Translations under genes and position numbers: made by a program
Notes under the pieces: model-generated
Told to the model about the DNA's origin: nothing
Databases searched by the model: none
The model's input: only the letters and a program-made list of their open reading frames with translations
In this document: one piece after another, positions 17,912 to 25,790 of the stretch
How positions within the stretch are numbered: the stretch's first letter is position 1
Layout: every line of letters starts with the position of its first letter
Assembly: GCF_900107435.1 (NCBI RefSeq)
Contig: NZ_FNPZ01000007.1
Location: 62,001-126,000, forward strand
Length of the DNA stretch: 64,000 nucleotides
Reading direction: 5' to 3'
DNA from: Herbiconiux ginsengi
Lineage (GTDB): Bacteria; Actinomycetota; Actinomycetes; Actinomycetales; Microbacteriaceae

Positions 17912-18487
17912 TCAGGTGGCTTCGGAGTCGTACGCCGGGGTGGGCTCGGCGACCGCACCGGCAGCGTCCACCGCCACCGGGGTCTCGGCCCCGTCGAGCG
18001 TCGCATCCGAGGAAGCAGCACCCGCGTCGGCATCCACCGCACCATCGGCACCGGCGGCTCCGGCGGCACCGGCGGCTCCCGCAAGGCCGGCTCCCGCAAC
18101 CGCGGCCCCGGCGCCCGCGCCGGCGACCGGCACCGGCCCGCCCGCGGACTTCGCCTTGTGCTGCAGATACGCCGGCTCCGGTCGTGCGGCTCCGGGCGTT
18201 CGGGTCACCGGACGCACGGCCGGCGCGGCCGGCTCGTCGTCGAGCAGCGCCTCGCGGATGATGCGCCGTGGGTCGTACTGACGCGGATCGAGCTTCTTCC
18301 AGTCGACCTCGTCGAAGTCGGGGCCCATTTCGTCTTTCATGCGCTCTTTGGCGCCGTTGGCCATGTCGCGAACGGTGCGGACGAGTTGAGCGAGCTTGGC
18401 CGCGTATCCCGGCAAGCGTTCCGGGCCCAGCACGAAGACCGCGATCACACCGATCAGCAGCAGCTTCTCAAAGGTCAACCCGAACAC
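17912..18487 (-). CDS. tatB: Twin-arginine translocase subunit TatB
   Basis: Protein of 191 aa beginning MFGLTFEKLLLIGVIAVFVLG with the single N-terminal membrane helix, the PERLPGYA hinge and the amphipathic helix ending VRDMANGAKERMKDEMGPDF, which are TatA/B hallmarks; length and the Glu/Asp-rich follow-on favour TatB. The last 90 residues are low complexity (Ala, Gly, Pro, Val). GTG 18487 is chosen because it places the membrane helix at the very N-terminus. It lies close to mrp, as in mycobacteria. It is convergent with the lipoprotein gene and divergent from the methyltransferase gene. Confidence 0.85.
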   Translation of the reverse strand: MFGLTFEKLLLIGVIAVFVLGPERLPGYAAKLAQLVRTVRDMANGAKERMKDEMGPDFDEVDWKKLDPRQYDPRRIIREALLDDEPAAPAVRPVTRTPGAARPEPAYLQHKAKSAGGPVPVAGAGAGAAVAGAGLAGAAGAAGAAGADGAVDADAGAASSDATLDGAETPVAVDAAGAVAEPTPAYDSEAT

Positions 18488-18582
18488 TCTGAAATCATAC
18501 AGCCGTCGCCGAGAGCTAGCTGTGGGGCGTGGCTCCCAGGGAGCAGGCGGCCGGTTGCCTAAGCTGGCATCGGAGGCCCACC

Positions 18583-19215
18583 GTGTCAAGCAAAGAATCC
18601 AGTTGGAAGTACGCCGACGACATCGTCGTCGAGAGCCCGCAGATCATCGCGGCCCGATCGCACGCGTCCGAGGTCGGTGTCGAGTCCGTCTCGCCCGCCA
18701 TCGGCAGCCAACTCGCCGTCGTCGCCGCGGCGACGGCCGCCAAATCGATCGTCGAGATCGGCACCGGACTCGGCGTCTCCGCCCTCTGGATGCTCAAGGG
18801 GGCTCCGGATGCGACGATCACCTCCATCGACACCGAGCTCGAGCACCAGCAGGTCGCCCGGGCGGCGCTGCTCGAGGCCAAGGTGCCGGCCAACCGCATC
18901 CGCCTCATCACCGGCCGGGCGGGCGACGTTCTCCCCCGCCTGAACGAGAACTCCTACGACCTGGTGCTGGTCGACGCCGACGCCGCATCGGTGATCGAGT
19001 ACGTCGAGCACGCCCTCCGGCTCGTGCGCCGCGGCGGGACCGTGCTGGTGCCGCACGCGCTGTGGAAAGACAAGGTGGCCGATCCTGTGCAACGCGGCGA
19101 CACCGTGGGCGACTTCCGCACCCTGATCACCGAGCTCTCGGCTTCCGAGGCGGTGCTGGTGGCGCTCTCCCCCGCCGGAGACGGGCTGCTGCAGGTCACC
19201 AAGATCGTCAGCTGA
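18583..19215 (+). CDS. SAM-dependent O-methyltransferase family protein (Rv1220c-like)
   Basis: Rossmann-fold class I methyltransferase of 210 aa, related to the catechol/caffeoyl-CoA O-methyltransferase family. The SAM-binding motif I is VEIGTGLGVSALWML at about residues 60-75, and motif II includes LVLVDADAASV. GTG 18583 is selected over the upstream ATG 18529 because CGGAGG lies seven bases before it and homologues begin at MSSKESSWKYADD. The substrate is unknown. It sits between tatB and DUF3117, as in other actinobacteria. Confidence 0.82.
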   Translation: MSSKESSWKYADDIVVESPQIIAARSHASEVGVESVSPAIGSQLAVVAAATAAKSIVEIGTGLGVSALWMLKGAPDATITSIDTELEHQQVARAALLEAKVPANRIRLITGRAGDVLPRLNENSYDLVLVDADAASVIEYVEHALRLVRRGGTVLVPHALWKDKVADPVQRGDTVGDFRTLITELSASEAVLVALSPAGDGLLQVTKIVS

Positions 19216-19250
19216 GCCGTCACCCCCGGCGCGTCGGCGAGCGTTAAAGC

Positions 19251-19283
19251 CGACGACCCCGGTGCCAGGCACCGAGGTCGTCG
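19251..19283. terminator. Strong hairpin between convergent genes
   Basis: Stem of CGACGACC (19251-19258) with GGTCGTCG (19276-19283), then a two-base internal mismatch and an inner GGTGCC/GGCACC stem. It lies between the methyltransferase (+) and DUF3117 (-) genes and probably terminates both. On the minus strand it is followed by GCTTTAACG, a weak T-rich run. Confidence 0.6.
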
Positions 19284-19295
19284 TGAGCAACTCGC

Positions 19296-19469
19296 CTAAG
19301 CGGGGTTGACCACCCCGGCGAGTGCATCGTGAAGCTCTTTCGCCTCCGCGTCGTTGACGGAGACGACGAGGCGCCCCCCGCCCTCCAGCGGCACTCGCAC
19401 GATGATGAGGCGTCCTTCTTTCACTGCCTCCATCGGTCCGTCTCCGGTCCTGGGTTTCATGGCGGCCAT
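19296..19469 (-). CDS. DUF3117 family protein
   Basis: A 57-aa protein read directly from the minus strand. It begins MAAMKPRTGDGPMEAVKEGR and ends ALAGVVNPA, and the middle carries LIIVRVPLEGGGRLVVSVND. This is the conserved actinobacterial DUF3117 family. An AGGGGAG ribosome site precedes the ATG. Function is unknown; small size and conservation suggest an RNA-binding or regulatory role, which is inference only. Confidence 0.85.
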   Translation of the reverse strand: MAAMKPRTGDGPMEAVKEGRLIIVRVPLEGGGRLVVSVNDAEAKELHDALAGVVNPA

Positions 19470-19588
19470 TCGGCTCCCCTTTCGTGGTGTCGGTATCCAT
19501 TATCGCCGATGCGCCACGCGTGATGAAACTCATCGGGTGTCGAACATCCGTTTCACCCGATGTTCGACCGGGGTTCACGGTCGGAAGA

Positions 19589-20839
19589 TCACGGCGGTGT
19601 CCAGTCACGACCGTCGACTCCCCAGGCGATCGTCATCCACCCCACCTGCCCGGCGATGCAGACCAGCACGAGCGCGATCCGGTAGATCTTCGAGCGGGGC
19701 AAGGCCAGCGCGCCGAGCGCCGGGAACAGTGGCATCAGCAGCCGGAAGGTGCTCGACTGCGGAAAGAACACGGCGAGCAGATAGATCGCGTAGCTCGCCA
19801 GCCACAGCCGCAGATCGACGCCGAGCCGCTTCACCGGCCGAAGGAACAGGAACACGGCGAATCCGATGATGAGCAGCGCGACCACGAGGATGCCCCACGG
19901 CTCCCCCAGCCACCAGTTGCCGCCCTGGAACCATGCGGTGAACGGCACCAGCTCCCCGTAGCCGATGTACGACGCCCGCCAGGCCAACTCGGTGTCGGTG
20001 TAGGCGCTCATCGATCCGGTGCCGATCCAGGCGATCAGCGGCCACACCAGACCCATGACCCCGCTGAAGGCGGCCAGCGCCACGGTGATCACCCGCTCCC
20101 GCACCGGGAAGGGATCGGTGCGCCGCACCAGGAACCGGTGCACGAGATGCAAGCCCACGAACAGGGCGAAGGCGAGCCCGGACGGCCTCGTGAGGGCCAT
20201 CACGGCGACGATCGGGAACACCCAGGCGTAGCGGCGCCTGACCACGAGGTAGAGCGCCGAGACGAGCAGCAGCAGCGACATCGACTCGGCGTAGGCGAAC
20301 TGGAACAGCGGCGAGAGCGGGGCCACGCAGAACAGCACCACGCTGAAGAGCGCGGCATTCGAGTCGTTCAGCACGTGCCGCATCAGGCGGTAGAAGACCA
20401 GGGCCGCGCCCAGTGCGCAGGCCACGGCTACGACGACGGCGATGAGCTCCCAGCGGGCCCCGGTGATGAAGCGGATGCCGCCCACGAGAAAGGGGTATCC
20501 GGGCATGAACGCCCACGCACTCTCGCCCACGTGCCCGTCGGCCGTCACCGGCAGCTGAGCCGGATAGCCGTAGAACGAGATGATCTTGTACCAATTGCCG
20601 TCCCAGATCGCGGCGTAGCTGAGATAGGGCGGATTCGGGCCCGTCCACGGATTCGCGCCCTGTGCTCGCGCGAAGAGCAGCACGATGATCGTGGTCACCA
20701 CGCGGGAGAGCGCAAACACGACGATCACCCGGAGCCACCACGGTGTCATCCGGTAGCGCAGCAGCAGCCGAGACGGGCGCGGGGAACGCACCGGCGGTGC
20801 GGGCTGCGCGCCGAATGCGCGGGCGAGCTGCTGCGACAC
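19589..20839 (-). CDS. PIG-V-like mannosyltransferase, polytopic membrane protein
   Basis: Protein of 416 aa with roughly nine to ten hydrophobic segments. The PIG-V-type signature AIWDGNWYKIISFYGYP lies near residue 80, and PGYPFLVGGI and LTRPSGLAFALF follow, as in GT-C glycosyltransferases that use polyprenyl-phosphate sugars. GTG 20839 starts eight bases after the dapE stop; an internal ATG (MTPWWLRV, about residue 31) is an alternative. Actinobacterial relatives are thought to mannosylate proteins or envelope glycans. The substrate cannot be told here. It probably shares a transcript with dapE. Confidence 0.78.
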   Translation of the reverse strand: MSQQLARAFGAQPAPPVRSPRPSRLLLRYRMTPWWLRVIVVFALSRVVTTIIVLLFARAQGANPWTGPNPPYLSYAAIWDGNWYKIISFYGYPAQLPVTADGHVGESAWAFMPGYPFLVGGIRFITGARWELIAVVVAVACALGAALVFYRLMRHVLNDSNAALFSVVLFCVAPLSPLFQFAYAESMSLLLLVSALYLVVRRRYAWVFPIVAVMALTRPSGLAFALFVGLHLVHRFLVRRTDPFPVRERVITVALAAFSGVMGLVWPLIAWIGTGSMSAYTDTELAWRASYIGYGELVPFTAWFQGGNWWLGEPWGILVVALLIIGFAVFLFLRPVKRLGVDLRLWLASYAIYLLAVFFPQSSTFRLLMPLFPALGALALPRSKIYRIALVLVCIAGQVGWMTIAWGVDGRDWTPP

Positions 20840-20847
20840 GGGCGGGC

Positions 20848-21996
20848 TCAGTCGGCGACGGGTTCGGCCACGGGTTCGGCCGGCTGACCGTCGGCCGGCT
20901 CGCCCGCGGTCAGCCAGGCCCGGAGCCCGGCCTCGCAGTCGATGATCTGCTGGATGCTCACCCGCTCGTCGTCGGCGTGCGCCTTCAGCGGGTCGCCCGG
21001 GCCGTAGTTCACGGCGGGGACCCCCATGGCCGAGAAGCGGGCCACGTCGGTCCAGCCGTACTTCGGCTTGGCGACCCCGCCCACGGCCGCGAGGAAACGC
21101 TGCGCGAGTGGCGCGTCGAGCCCCGGGCGCGCTCCCTCGGCGAGGTCGACGATCCGGACGTCGAAGCCCGGGAAGAGTTCGTGGATGTGCGCGATCGCCT
21201 CTTCTCCGGAGCGGCTGGGCGCGAAGCGGTAGTTCACGTGCACCATCACCTCGTCCGGGATGACGTTGCCGGCCACTCCGCCCGAGATGCCGACCGCGTT
21301 GAGTCCCTCTCGGTAGACCAACCCGTCGACCTCCACCTCGCGCGCCCGGTAGTTCGCGAGGGTGTCGAGGATGCTCGAGGCTTTGTGGATGGCGTTGTCG
21401 CCCACCCAGCTGCGGGCCGAGTGGGCGCGCAGCCCGTAGGCGCGGATCTCGGCACGCAGGTTGCCGTTGCAGCCGCCCTCGATCTGGCTGTTGCTCGGCT
21501 CGCCGAGGATGGCGAAGTCGGCGGCGAACAGGTCGGGCCGGTTGGCGGCGAGCCGGGTGAGGCCGTTCAGGTCGTTCGAGACCTCTTCGTGGTCGTACCA
21601 CATCCACGTGATGTCGACCGTGGGCGCCACCAGCTCGGCGGCGAGCTTCAGCTGCACCGCCGTGCCCGCCTTCATGTCGGCCGTGCCACGGCCCCAGAGG
21701 TAGTCGACGCCGTCGATCGTCTCGTAGCGCGTGGGCAGGTTCGCGTTGAGCGGCACGGTGTCGATGTGTCCGGCGATCGCCACTCGCTGGGCGCGGCCGA
21801 GGTTGGTGCGGGCCACGATAGTGTCGCCGTCGCGGAAGATCTCGAGGTGGGCGGCATCCGCCAGCGCCGCCACGATCGCGTCGGCGAGAAGGGTCTCGTT
21901 GCCCGACACCGACTCGACGTCGCAGATCTGCTGGGTCAGCACCACCGACGACTCGGTGAGATCGAGAACCGGATGCGCGGGGTCGAAAGCAGGCAT
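20848..21996 (-). CDS. dapE: Succinyl-diaminopimelate desuccinylase
   Basis: M20-family zinc hydrolase of 382 aa acting in the succinylase branch of lysine and meso-diaminopimelate synthesis. Metal and catalytic residues are visible as GHIDTVP (His and catalytic Asp), GRGTADMKAG (bridging Asp), the Glu pair in YDHEEVSN, ILGEPS and the C-terminal His in KAHADDERV. The dimerisation lid domain lies at about residues 180-290. It is divergent from dapD, with only 39 bases between starts, so the two genes share a compact promoter region. Confidence 0.92.
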   Translation of the reverse strand: MPAFDPAHPVLDLTESSVVLTQQICDVESVSGNETLLADAIVAALADAAHLEIFRDGDTIVARTNLGRAQRVAIAGHIDTVPLNANLPTRYETIDGVDYLWGRGTADMKAGTAVQLKLAAELVAPTVDITWMWYDHEEVSNDLNGLTRLAANRPDLFAADFAILGEPSNSQIEGGCNGNLRAEIRAYGLRAHSARSWVGDNAIHKASSILDTLANYRAREVEVDGLVYREGLNAVGISGGVAGNVIPDEVMVHVNYRFAPSRSGEEAIAHIHELFPGFDVRIVDLAEGARPGLDAPLAQRFLAAVGGVAKPKYGWTDVARFSAMGVPAVNYGPGDPLKAHADDERVSIQQIIDCEAGLRAWLTAGEPADGQPAEPVAEPVAD

Positions 21997-22035
21997 TCCA
22001 CAAGTTTAGGGTTCCGGGCCCAATACGCTTGAGTC

Positions 22036-22995
22036 ATGCCTGATGAAGTCCTGACCGAGCCCACGCACGCCTGGGGCTACGGCCTCACCACTCTCGCCGG
22101 CGACGGCACTGTGCTCGACACCTGGTTCCCGGCTCCCGCGCTGGGCCGCGCGCCCGCAGAAACGCAACGCCCTGACGATCTCGTGGCGTTCGCGAGCCCG
22201 GATGCGCGCCGCAACGTGACCATCGAGGTCGCGACCGTGGAGATCGAGCTGGCGGCGGCTCCGCAGTCGACCCCGGATGCCTACCTGCGGCTCCACCTGC
22301 TCTCCCACCTCCTGGTCGCCCCCAACTCGGTGAACCTCGACGGCATCTTCGCCCACCTGCCGATCGTGGTGTGGACGAACGCCGGCCCCGTGCATCCCGA
22401 CGACTTCGATCGTCTGCGCCCCTCGCTCCAGCGGGCGGGCATCCAGGCCTACGGTGTCGACAAGTTCCCCCGGATGCTCGACTACGTCACCCCGGCGAAG
22501 GTGCGCATCGCGGATGCCTCGCGGGTGCGTCTCGGTGCCCACCTCGCTCCGGGAACCACCGTGATGCACGAGGGCTTCGTGAACTTCAACGCCGGCACGC
22601 TCGGCGCCTCGATGGTGGAGGGGCGCATCTCGCAGGGCGTCGTCGTGGGCGACGGCTCCGACATCGGCGGCGGCGCCTCCATCATGGGCACCCTCTCCGG
22701 CGGAGGCACGCAGCGCGTCTCGATCGGGCGGCGCGCGCTGCTCGGCGCGAACGCGGGCATCGGCATCTCGATCGGCGACGATTCCGTGGTGGAGGCCGGG
22801 CTCTACGTCACGGCGGGCACGAAGGTGGTGCTCATCGACGGATCGGGTTCCGACGAGGAGAACCGCATCGTTAAAGCGGTCGCCCTCTCCGGCGTGCCGA
22901 ACCTCCTCTTCCGCCGCAACTCCCTCTCGGGCGCGGTCGAGGCCGTCTCCCGCTCCGGCGCCGGCGTCACCCTCAACCCCACCCTCCACGCCTGA
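22036..22995 (+). CDS. dapD: Tetrahydrodipicolinate N-succinyltransferase
   Basis: Actinobacterial-type DapD of 319 aa. It transfers succinyl from succinyl-CoA to tetrahydrodipicolinate, the step preceding DapC and DapE. The left-handed beta-helix domain occupies about residues 160-290, with hexapeptide repeats such as [20 protein letters not shown] and the conserved [12 protein letters not shown]. The C-terminal part with [18 protein letters not shown] is typical of this class. It is divergent from dapE. Palindromic element 1 begins 57 bases after its stop. Confidence 0.93.
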   Translation: MPDEVLTEPTHAWGYGLTTLAGDGTVLDTWFPAPALGRAPAETQRPDDLVAFASPDARRNVTIEVATVEIELAAAPQSTPDAYLRLHLLSHLLVAPNSVNLDGIFAHLPIVVWTNAGPVHPDDFDRLRPSLQRAGIQAYGVDKFPRMLDYVTPAKVRIADASRVRLGAHLAPGTTVMHEGFVNFNAGTLGASMVEGRISQGVVVGDGSDIGGGASIMGTLSGGGTQRVSIGRRALLGANAGIGISIGDDSVVEAGLYVTAGTKVVLIDGSGSDEENRIVKAVALSGVPNLLFRRNSLSGAVEAVSRSGAGVTLNPTLHA

Positions 22996-23051
22996 CCCTC
23001 CCCTCCCCCTCCTCATCCTCCGCTCCTCCTCCCCTCCTCCTCCCTGCCTCC

Positions 23052-23108
23052 CGACCCGCCAATATCCGCCCTTCTCCCCCGGAAAAGTGGGCGAGTATTG
23101 GCGGGTCG
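23052..23108. repeat. Palindromic element 1 (left of DUF559 gene)
   Basis: Two 20-nt arms, CGACCCGCCAATATCCGCCC at 23052-23071 and its near complement at 23089-23108, pair at 18 of 20 positions around a 17-nt loop. Pyrimidine-rich CCT repeats lie to the left (about 22996-23050) and AAGGAGGAG to the right. Its arm sequence and loop length match element 2 at 24152. It could serve as terminator for dapD, but the long matched arms and the partner element suggest a mobile or maintained palindrome. Confidence 0.85.
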
Positions 23109-23124
23109 CAAGGAGGAGCGGCGG

Positions 23125-24075
23125 TCATGGTCGCCAGCCGCGCACACGGAGAGCCCGCTCGGTGCGCCAGGGGGTTGAGCGCGGTCCGGAGCGTGGAGTC
23201 TCCTTCGTCTCCCGAAGATGCAGCCAGTCGGCACGCACGAGCGCCTCGTGGCGCTCGATGTCGTGCAGGAACTGCTTCGAGTCGGTGCGATGCTGCTCCC
23301 CGTCGTACTCGACGACGACGCGGAACTCCGGGTAGACGTGGTCGCCGAACCCGATCCGCCCGCCGCGAGCATCCAAGAGGGGAAGATTCAAGGCGGGCTC
23401 CGGGAGTCCGTGCCGAATCAAGGAGAGCCTCAGCAAGGTCTCCCTCGGTGATTCCGCCCCGTCTCGAGCCTGACCGATCGCGATGAGGGCGTTCCGCCGT
23501 CCGCGCCCGCGGAATCGCCGGACTCGATCGGAGAGTCGATCCAGGGCGACGTAGGGACGAGGATCGCTGAGGTCGGCGCGGCGAGGGGTGAGAACGAGAT
23601 GATCGGCTGCGGCGATGAGGTCGTCGAGGGGAAGCCTTGCTGCGAGCTGTAACCAGACCGTCGCCGGATCGAGCACCCGAACCCCGAGTCGTGTGACGAT
23701 CCGGAGCGCCGGATCGGTGAGTTCGTGCCCGACGACGCCGATCAGCCGGGGTCGATTGGCGCCATCGACGGTCGAGACATGGAGTCGCGGGTCGGATTGC
23801 AGCCATGCCGGCAACGGCACGCCCCAGAGTCGGGCAGCCGTCGCATGGCTGAACACCTGACCCGCGCTCTGTCGCGTCGAGTAGGCGAGGCAGCGGGCCA
23901 ACAACGAAGCGCCGTCGCCACCTCCTATCGACGCCTCGGCGACCATGCGCACGCCGGGGAAGGGAGTCGTCAGGTCGCGGCCACGCATCCGCTTGTCGGT
24001 CAGACTTGCTTCAGCACCGGCGTCGACATGAAATGGGACCTTGGTCAGGTGAGGCGGTAGCGGCGTTCGTTCCAT
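23125..24075 (-). CDS. DUF559-type endonuclease-fold protein with helical N-domain
   Basis: Protein of 316 aa. The N-terminal 200 residues resemble the AbiEi-like/winged-helix proteins common in actinobacteria (SHATAARLWGVPLPAWL). The C-terminal 110 residues form a DUF559/Vsr-like PD-(D/E)XK fold: DHVYPEFRVVVEYDGEQHR carries the Glu-x-Asp-Gly-x-x-His core, followed by DIERHEALVRADW. No adjacent toxin or methylase is present. The gene fills the space between two nearly identical palindromes exactly, with 16 bases on one side and 76 on the other. A restriction, repair or element-maintenance role is possible; the nuclease activity is inference from the fold. Confidence 0.7.
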   Translation of the reverse strand: MERTPLPPHLTKVPFHVDAGAEASLTDKRMRGRDLTTPFPGVRMVAEASIGGGDGASLLARCLAYSTRQSAGQVFSHATAARLWGVPLPAWLQSDPRLHVSTVDGANRPRLIGVVGHELTDPALRIVTRLGVRVLDPATVWLQLAARLPLDDLIAAADHLVLTPRRADLSDPRPYVALDRLSDRVRRFRGRGRRNALIAIGQARDGAESPRETLLRLSLIRHGLPEPALNLPLLDARGGRIGFGDHVYPEFRVVVEYDGEQHRTDSKQFLHDIERHEALVRADWLHLRETKETPRSGPRSTPWRTERALRVRGWRP

Positions 24076-24124
24076 GCCCCATGGTCACGATTACGCCACC
24101 CCCACGGGACCACAATCCGCCATC

Positions 24125-24146
24125 TGTGCACAATCCCTTGTCCACA
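24125..24146. other. Two DnaA-box-like sites
   Basis: TTGTCCACA at 24138-24146 on the plus strand is a perfect actinobacterial DnaA box, and TTGTGCACA on the minus strand at 24125-24133 differs by one base. They face each other four bases apart, upstream of the DUF559 gene. Two sites are far too few for an origin; titration or regulatory binding is conceivable, chance is also possible. Confidence 0.35.
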
Positions 24147-24151
24147 ACCAC

Positions 24152-24210
24152 GCGACCCGCCAAAATCCGCCCAGGAACGGCCTTCCGAAGGGCGGAATTT
24201 GGCGGGTCGC
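24152..24210. repeat. Palindromic element 2 (right of DUF559 gene)
   Basis: Arms of 21 nt at 24152-24172 and 24190-24210 pair at 20 of 21 positions around a 17-nt loop that contains a smaller GGAA/TTCC hairpin. The outer half, CGACCCGCCAA, is identical to element 1, and GGAGGAG follows the right arm as it does there. A (GGA)n purine tract continues to about 24240. It ends 39 bases from the gltA stop, so termination of gltA is a possible role. Confidence 0.85.
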
Positions 24211-24248
24211 GAGGAGGAGAGGAGGAGGAGGAGGAGGAGGGGCGACGC

Positions 24249-25634
24249 CTAGGGGCGGGGGGCCCGGAAGGTGGGCGGGAGGTCGCGGGCGGGGGCGCCC
24301 ATGTAGAGCTGCTGGGGGCGACCGATCTTCGTCTGCGGGTCGGTGGCCATCTCGCGCCAGTGGGCGATCCAGCCGGGGAGCCGGCCGATCGCGAAGAGCA
24401 CCGTGAACATCCGCGTCGGGAAGCCCATGGCCTTGTAGATGACGCCGGTGTAGAAGTCGACGTTCGGGTACAGCCGGCGCGAGATGAAGTACTCGTCCGA
24501 CAGGGCGACCTGCTCGAGCTCCTTAGCGATGTCGAGCAGCGGGTCTTGCACCCCGAGCGCCTCCAGCACCTCGTCGGCGCTCTCCTTCACGAGCTTGGCG
24601 CGCGGGTCGTAGTTCTTGTAGACGCGGTGCCCGAAGCCCATGAGACGGATGCCCGCCTCCTTGTTCTTCACCCGCTCGACGAACTTGCCCACGCCCTCGC
24701 CGGAGTCGCGGATCTGAGCGAGCATCGTCAACACGGCCTCGTTCGCTCCACCGTGCAGCGGCCCGAAGAGCGCGTTGATGCCGGCCGAGATCGAGGCGAA
24801 CATGTTGGCCTCGGTCGATCCGACGAGCCGCACGGTCGACGTCGACGCGTTCTGCTCGTGGTCTTCGTGCAGGATGAGCAGCCGCTCGAGCGCCTTCGAC
24901 AGCACCGGGTTGATCTCGTACGGCTCGGCCAGGTTGCCGAAGTTGAGCCGCAGGAAGTTGTCGACGAACGACAGCGAGTTGTCGGGGTAGAGGAATGCCT
25001 GCCCGAGGCTCTTCTTGTGCGCGTATGCCGCCATCACGGGCAGCTTCGCGAGCAGCCGGATGGTGGAGATCTCGACGTCTTCCGGCTTGTGCGGGTTCAG
25101 CGAGTCCTGATAGTACGTCGACAGAGCCGAGACGCCCGACGAGAGCACCGACATCGGATGCGCGTTGTGCGGGAGCGCGTCGAAGAACCTCTTGAGGTCT
25201 TCGTGCAGCAGGGTGTGGCGGCGGATCTTCTCGTCGAAGTCGGTGAGTTCGGCGGGCGTGGGAAGCTCGCCGTAGATGAGCAGCCAGGCCACTTCGAGAT
25301 AGGTGAGATTCTGCGCCACTTGCTCGATCGGATAGCCGCGGTAGCGCAGGATGCCCGCATCGCCGTCGATGTAGGTGATCTCGGAGCGCGTGGCCGCCGT
25401 GTTCACGAAACCGTAGTCGAGAGTGGTGAGCCCGGTCTTCTTGGTGAGCGTGGAGAGGTCGATCGACGACGCTCCGTCGACGCTCTGCAGCAGCGGGAAT
25501 TCGGCGCTGCCTCCCGGGTAGCTCAGCGTGGCGGTCTGACCCTCGACGCTCGGCGTGGCCTCGGCGACCGGCGCCTCGACGACGTCGTCGATACCGGCGA
25601 TCGTGCCCTCTGCTTTTTGACCGACGTCCGTCAC
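24249..25634 (-). CDS. gltA: Citrate synthase, type II
   Basis: TCA-cycle enzyme of 461 aa that condenses oxaloacetate and acetyl-CoA. The catalytic triad is visible: the His of GPLHGGANEAV, the His of MGFGHRVYKNYDPR and the Asp of YPNVDFYTG. The N-terminal domain of about 60 residues is the type II beta-sheet extension. GTG 25634 is preceded by AAGGAGG at ideal spacing, which settles the start. A 156-base spacer separates it from dapC and probably holds its promoter, since dapC ends with its own stop well upstream. Confidence 0.94.
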   Translation of the reverse strand: MTDVGQKAEGTIAGIDDVVEAPVAEATPSVEGQTATLSYPGGSAEFPLLQSVDGASSIDLSTLTKKTGLTTLDYGFVNTAATRSEITYIDGDAGILRYRGYPIEQVAQNLTYLEVAWLLIYGELPTPAELTDFDEKIRRHTLLHEDLKRFFDALPHNAHPMSVLSSGVSALSTYYQDSLNPHKPEDVEISTIRLLAKLPVMAAYAHKKSLGQAFLYPDNSLSFVDNFLRLNFGNLAEPYEINPVLSKALERLLILHEDHEQNASTSTVRLVGSTEANMFASISAGINALFGPLHGGANEAVLTMLAQIRDSGEGVGKFVERVKNKEAGIRLMGFGHRVYKNYDPRAKLVKESADEVLEALGVQDPLLDIAKELEQVALSDEYFISRRLYPNVDFYTGVIYKAMGFPTRMFTVLFAIGRLPGWIAHWREMATDPQTKIGRPQQLYMGAPARDLPPTFRAPRP

Positions 25635-25790
25635 GGCGCCTCCTTGAGTGATCCTGCCTGCGTGTCAGTGGCGGGACGCAGTGAGGCTTTTGTGAACCCG
25701 TGACCGCGTTGACCCTCATACAGCCTAATGTGACCAGAACCCTACTGTTGCATCCGATCACGCTTGCACCGGGTTGTTGGAGGAATGCTC

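Noticed and set aside
20848-22003. Upstream extension of the mannosyltransferase frame to 22003
   Set aside because: That part is antisense-free but out of frame with dapE, which is certain on the same strand; the true start is at 20839.
22996-23050. CCT-rich stretch as a small gene
   Set aside because: No start codon with ribosome site; low-complexity pyrimidine tract leading into a palindrome.
24211-24240. (GGA)n tract as a CRISPR or satellite array
   Set aside because: It is a simple purine microsatellite without spacers, about 30 bases long.
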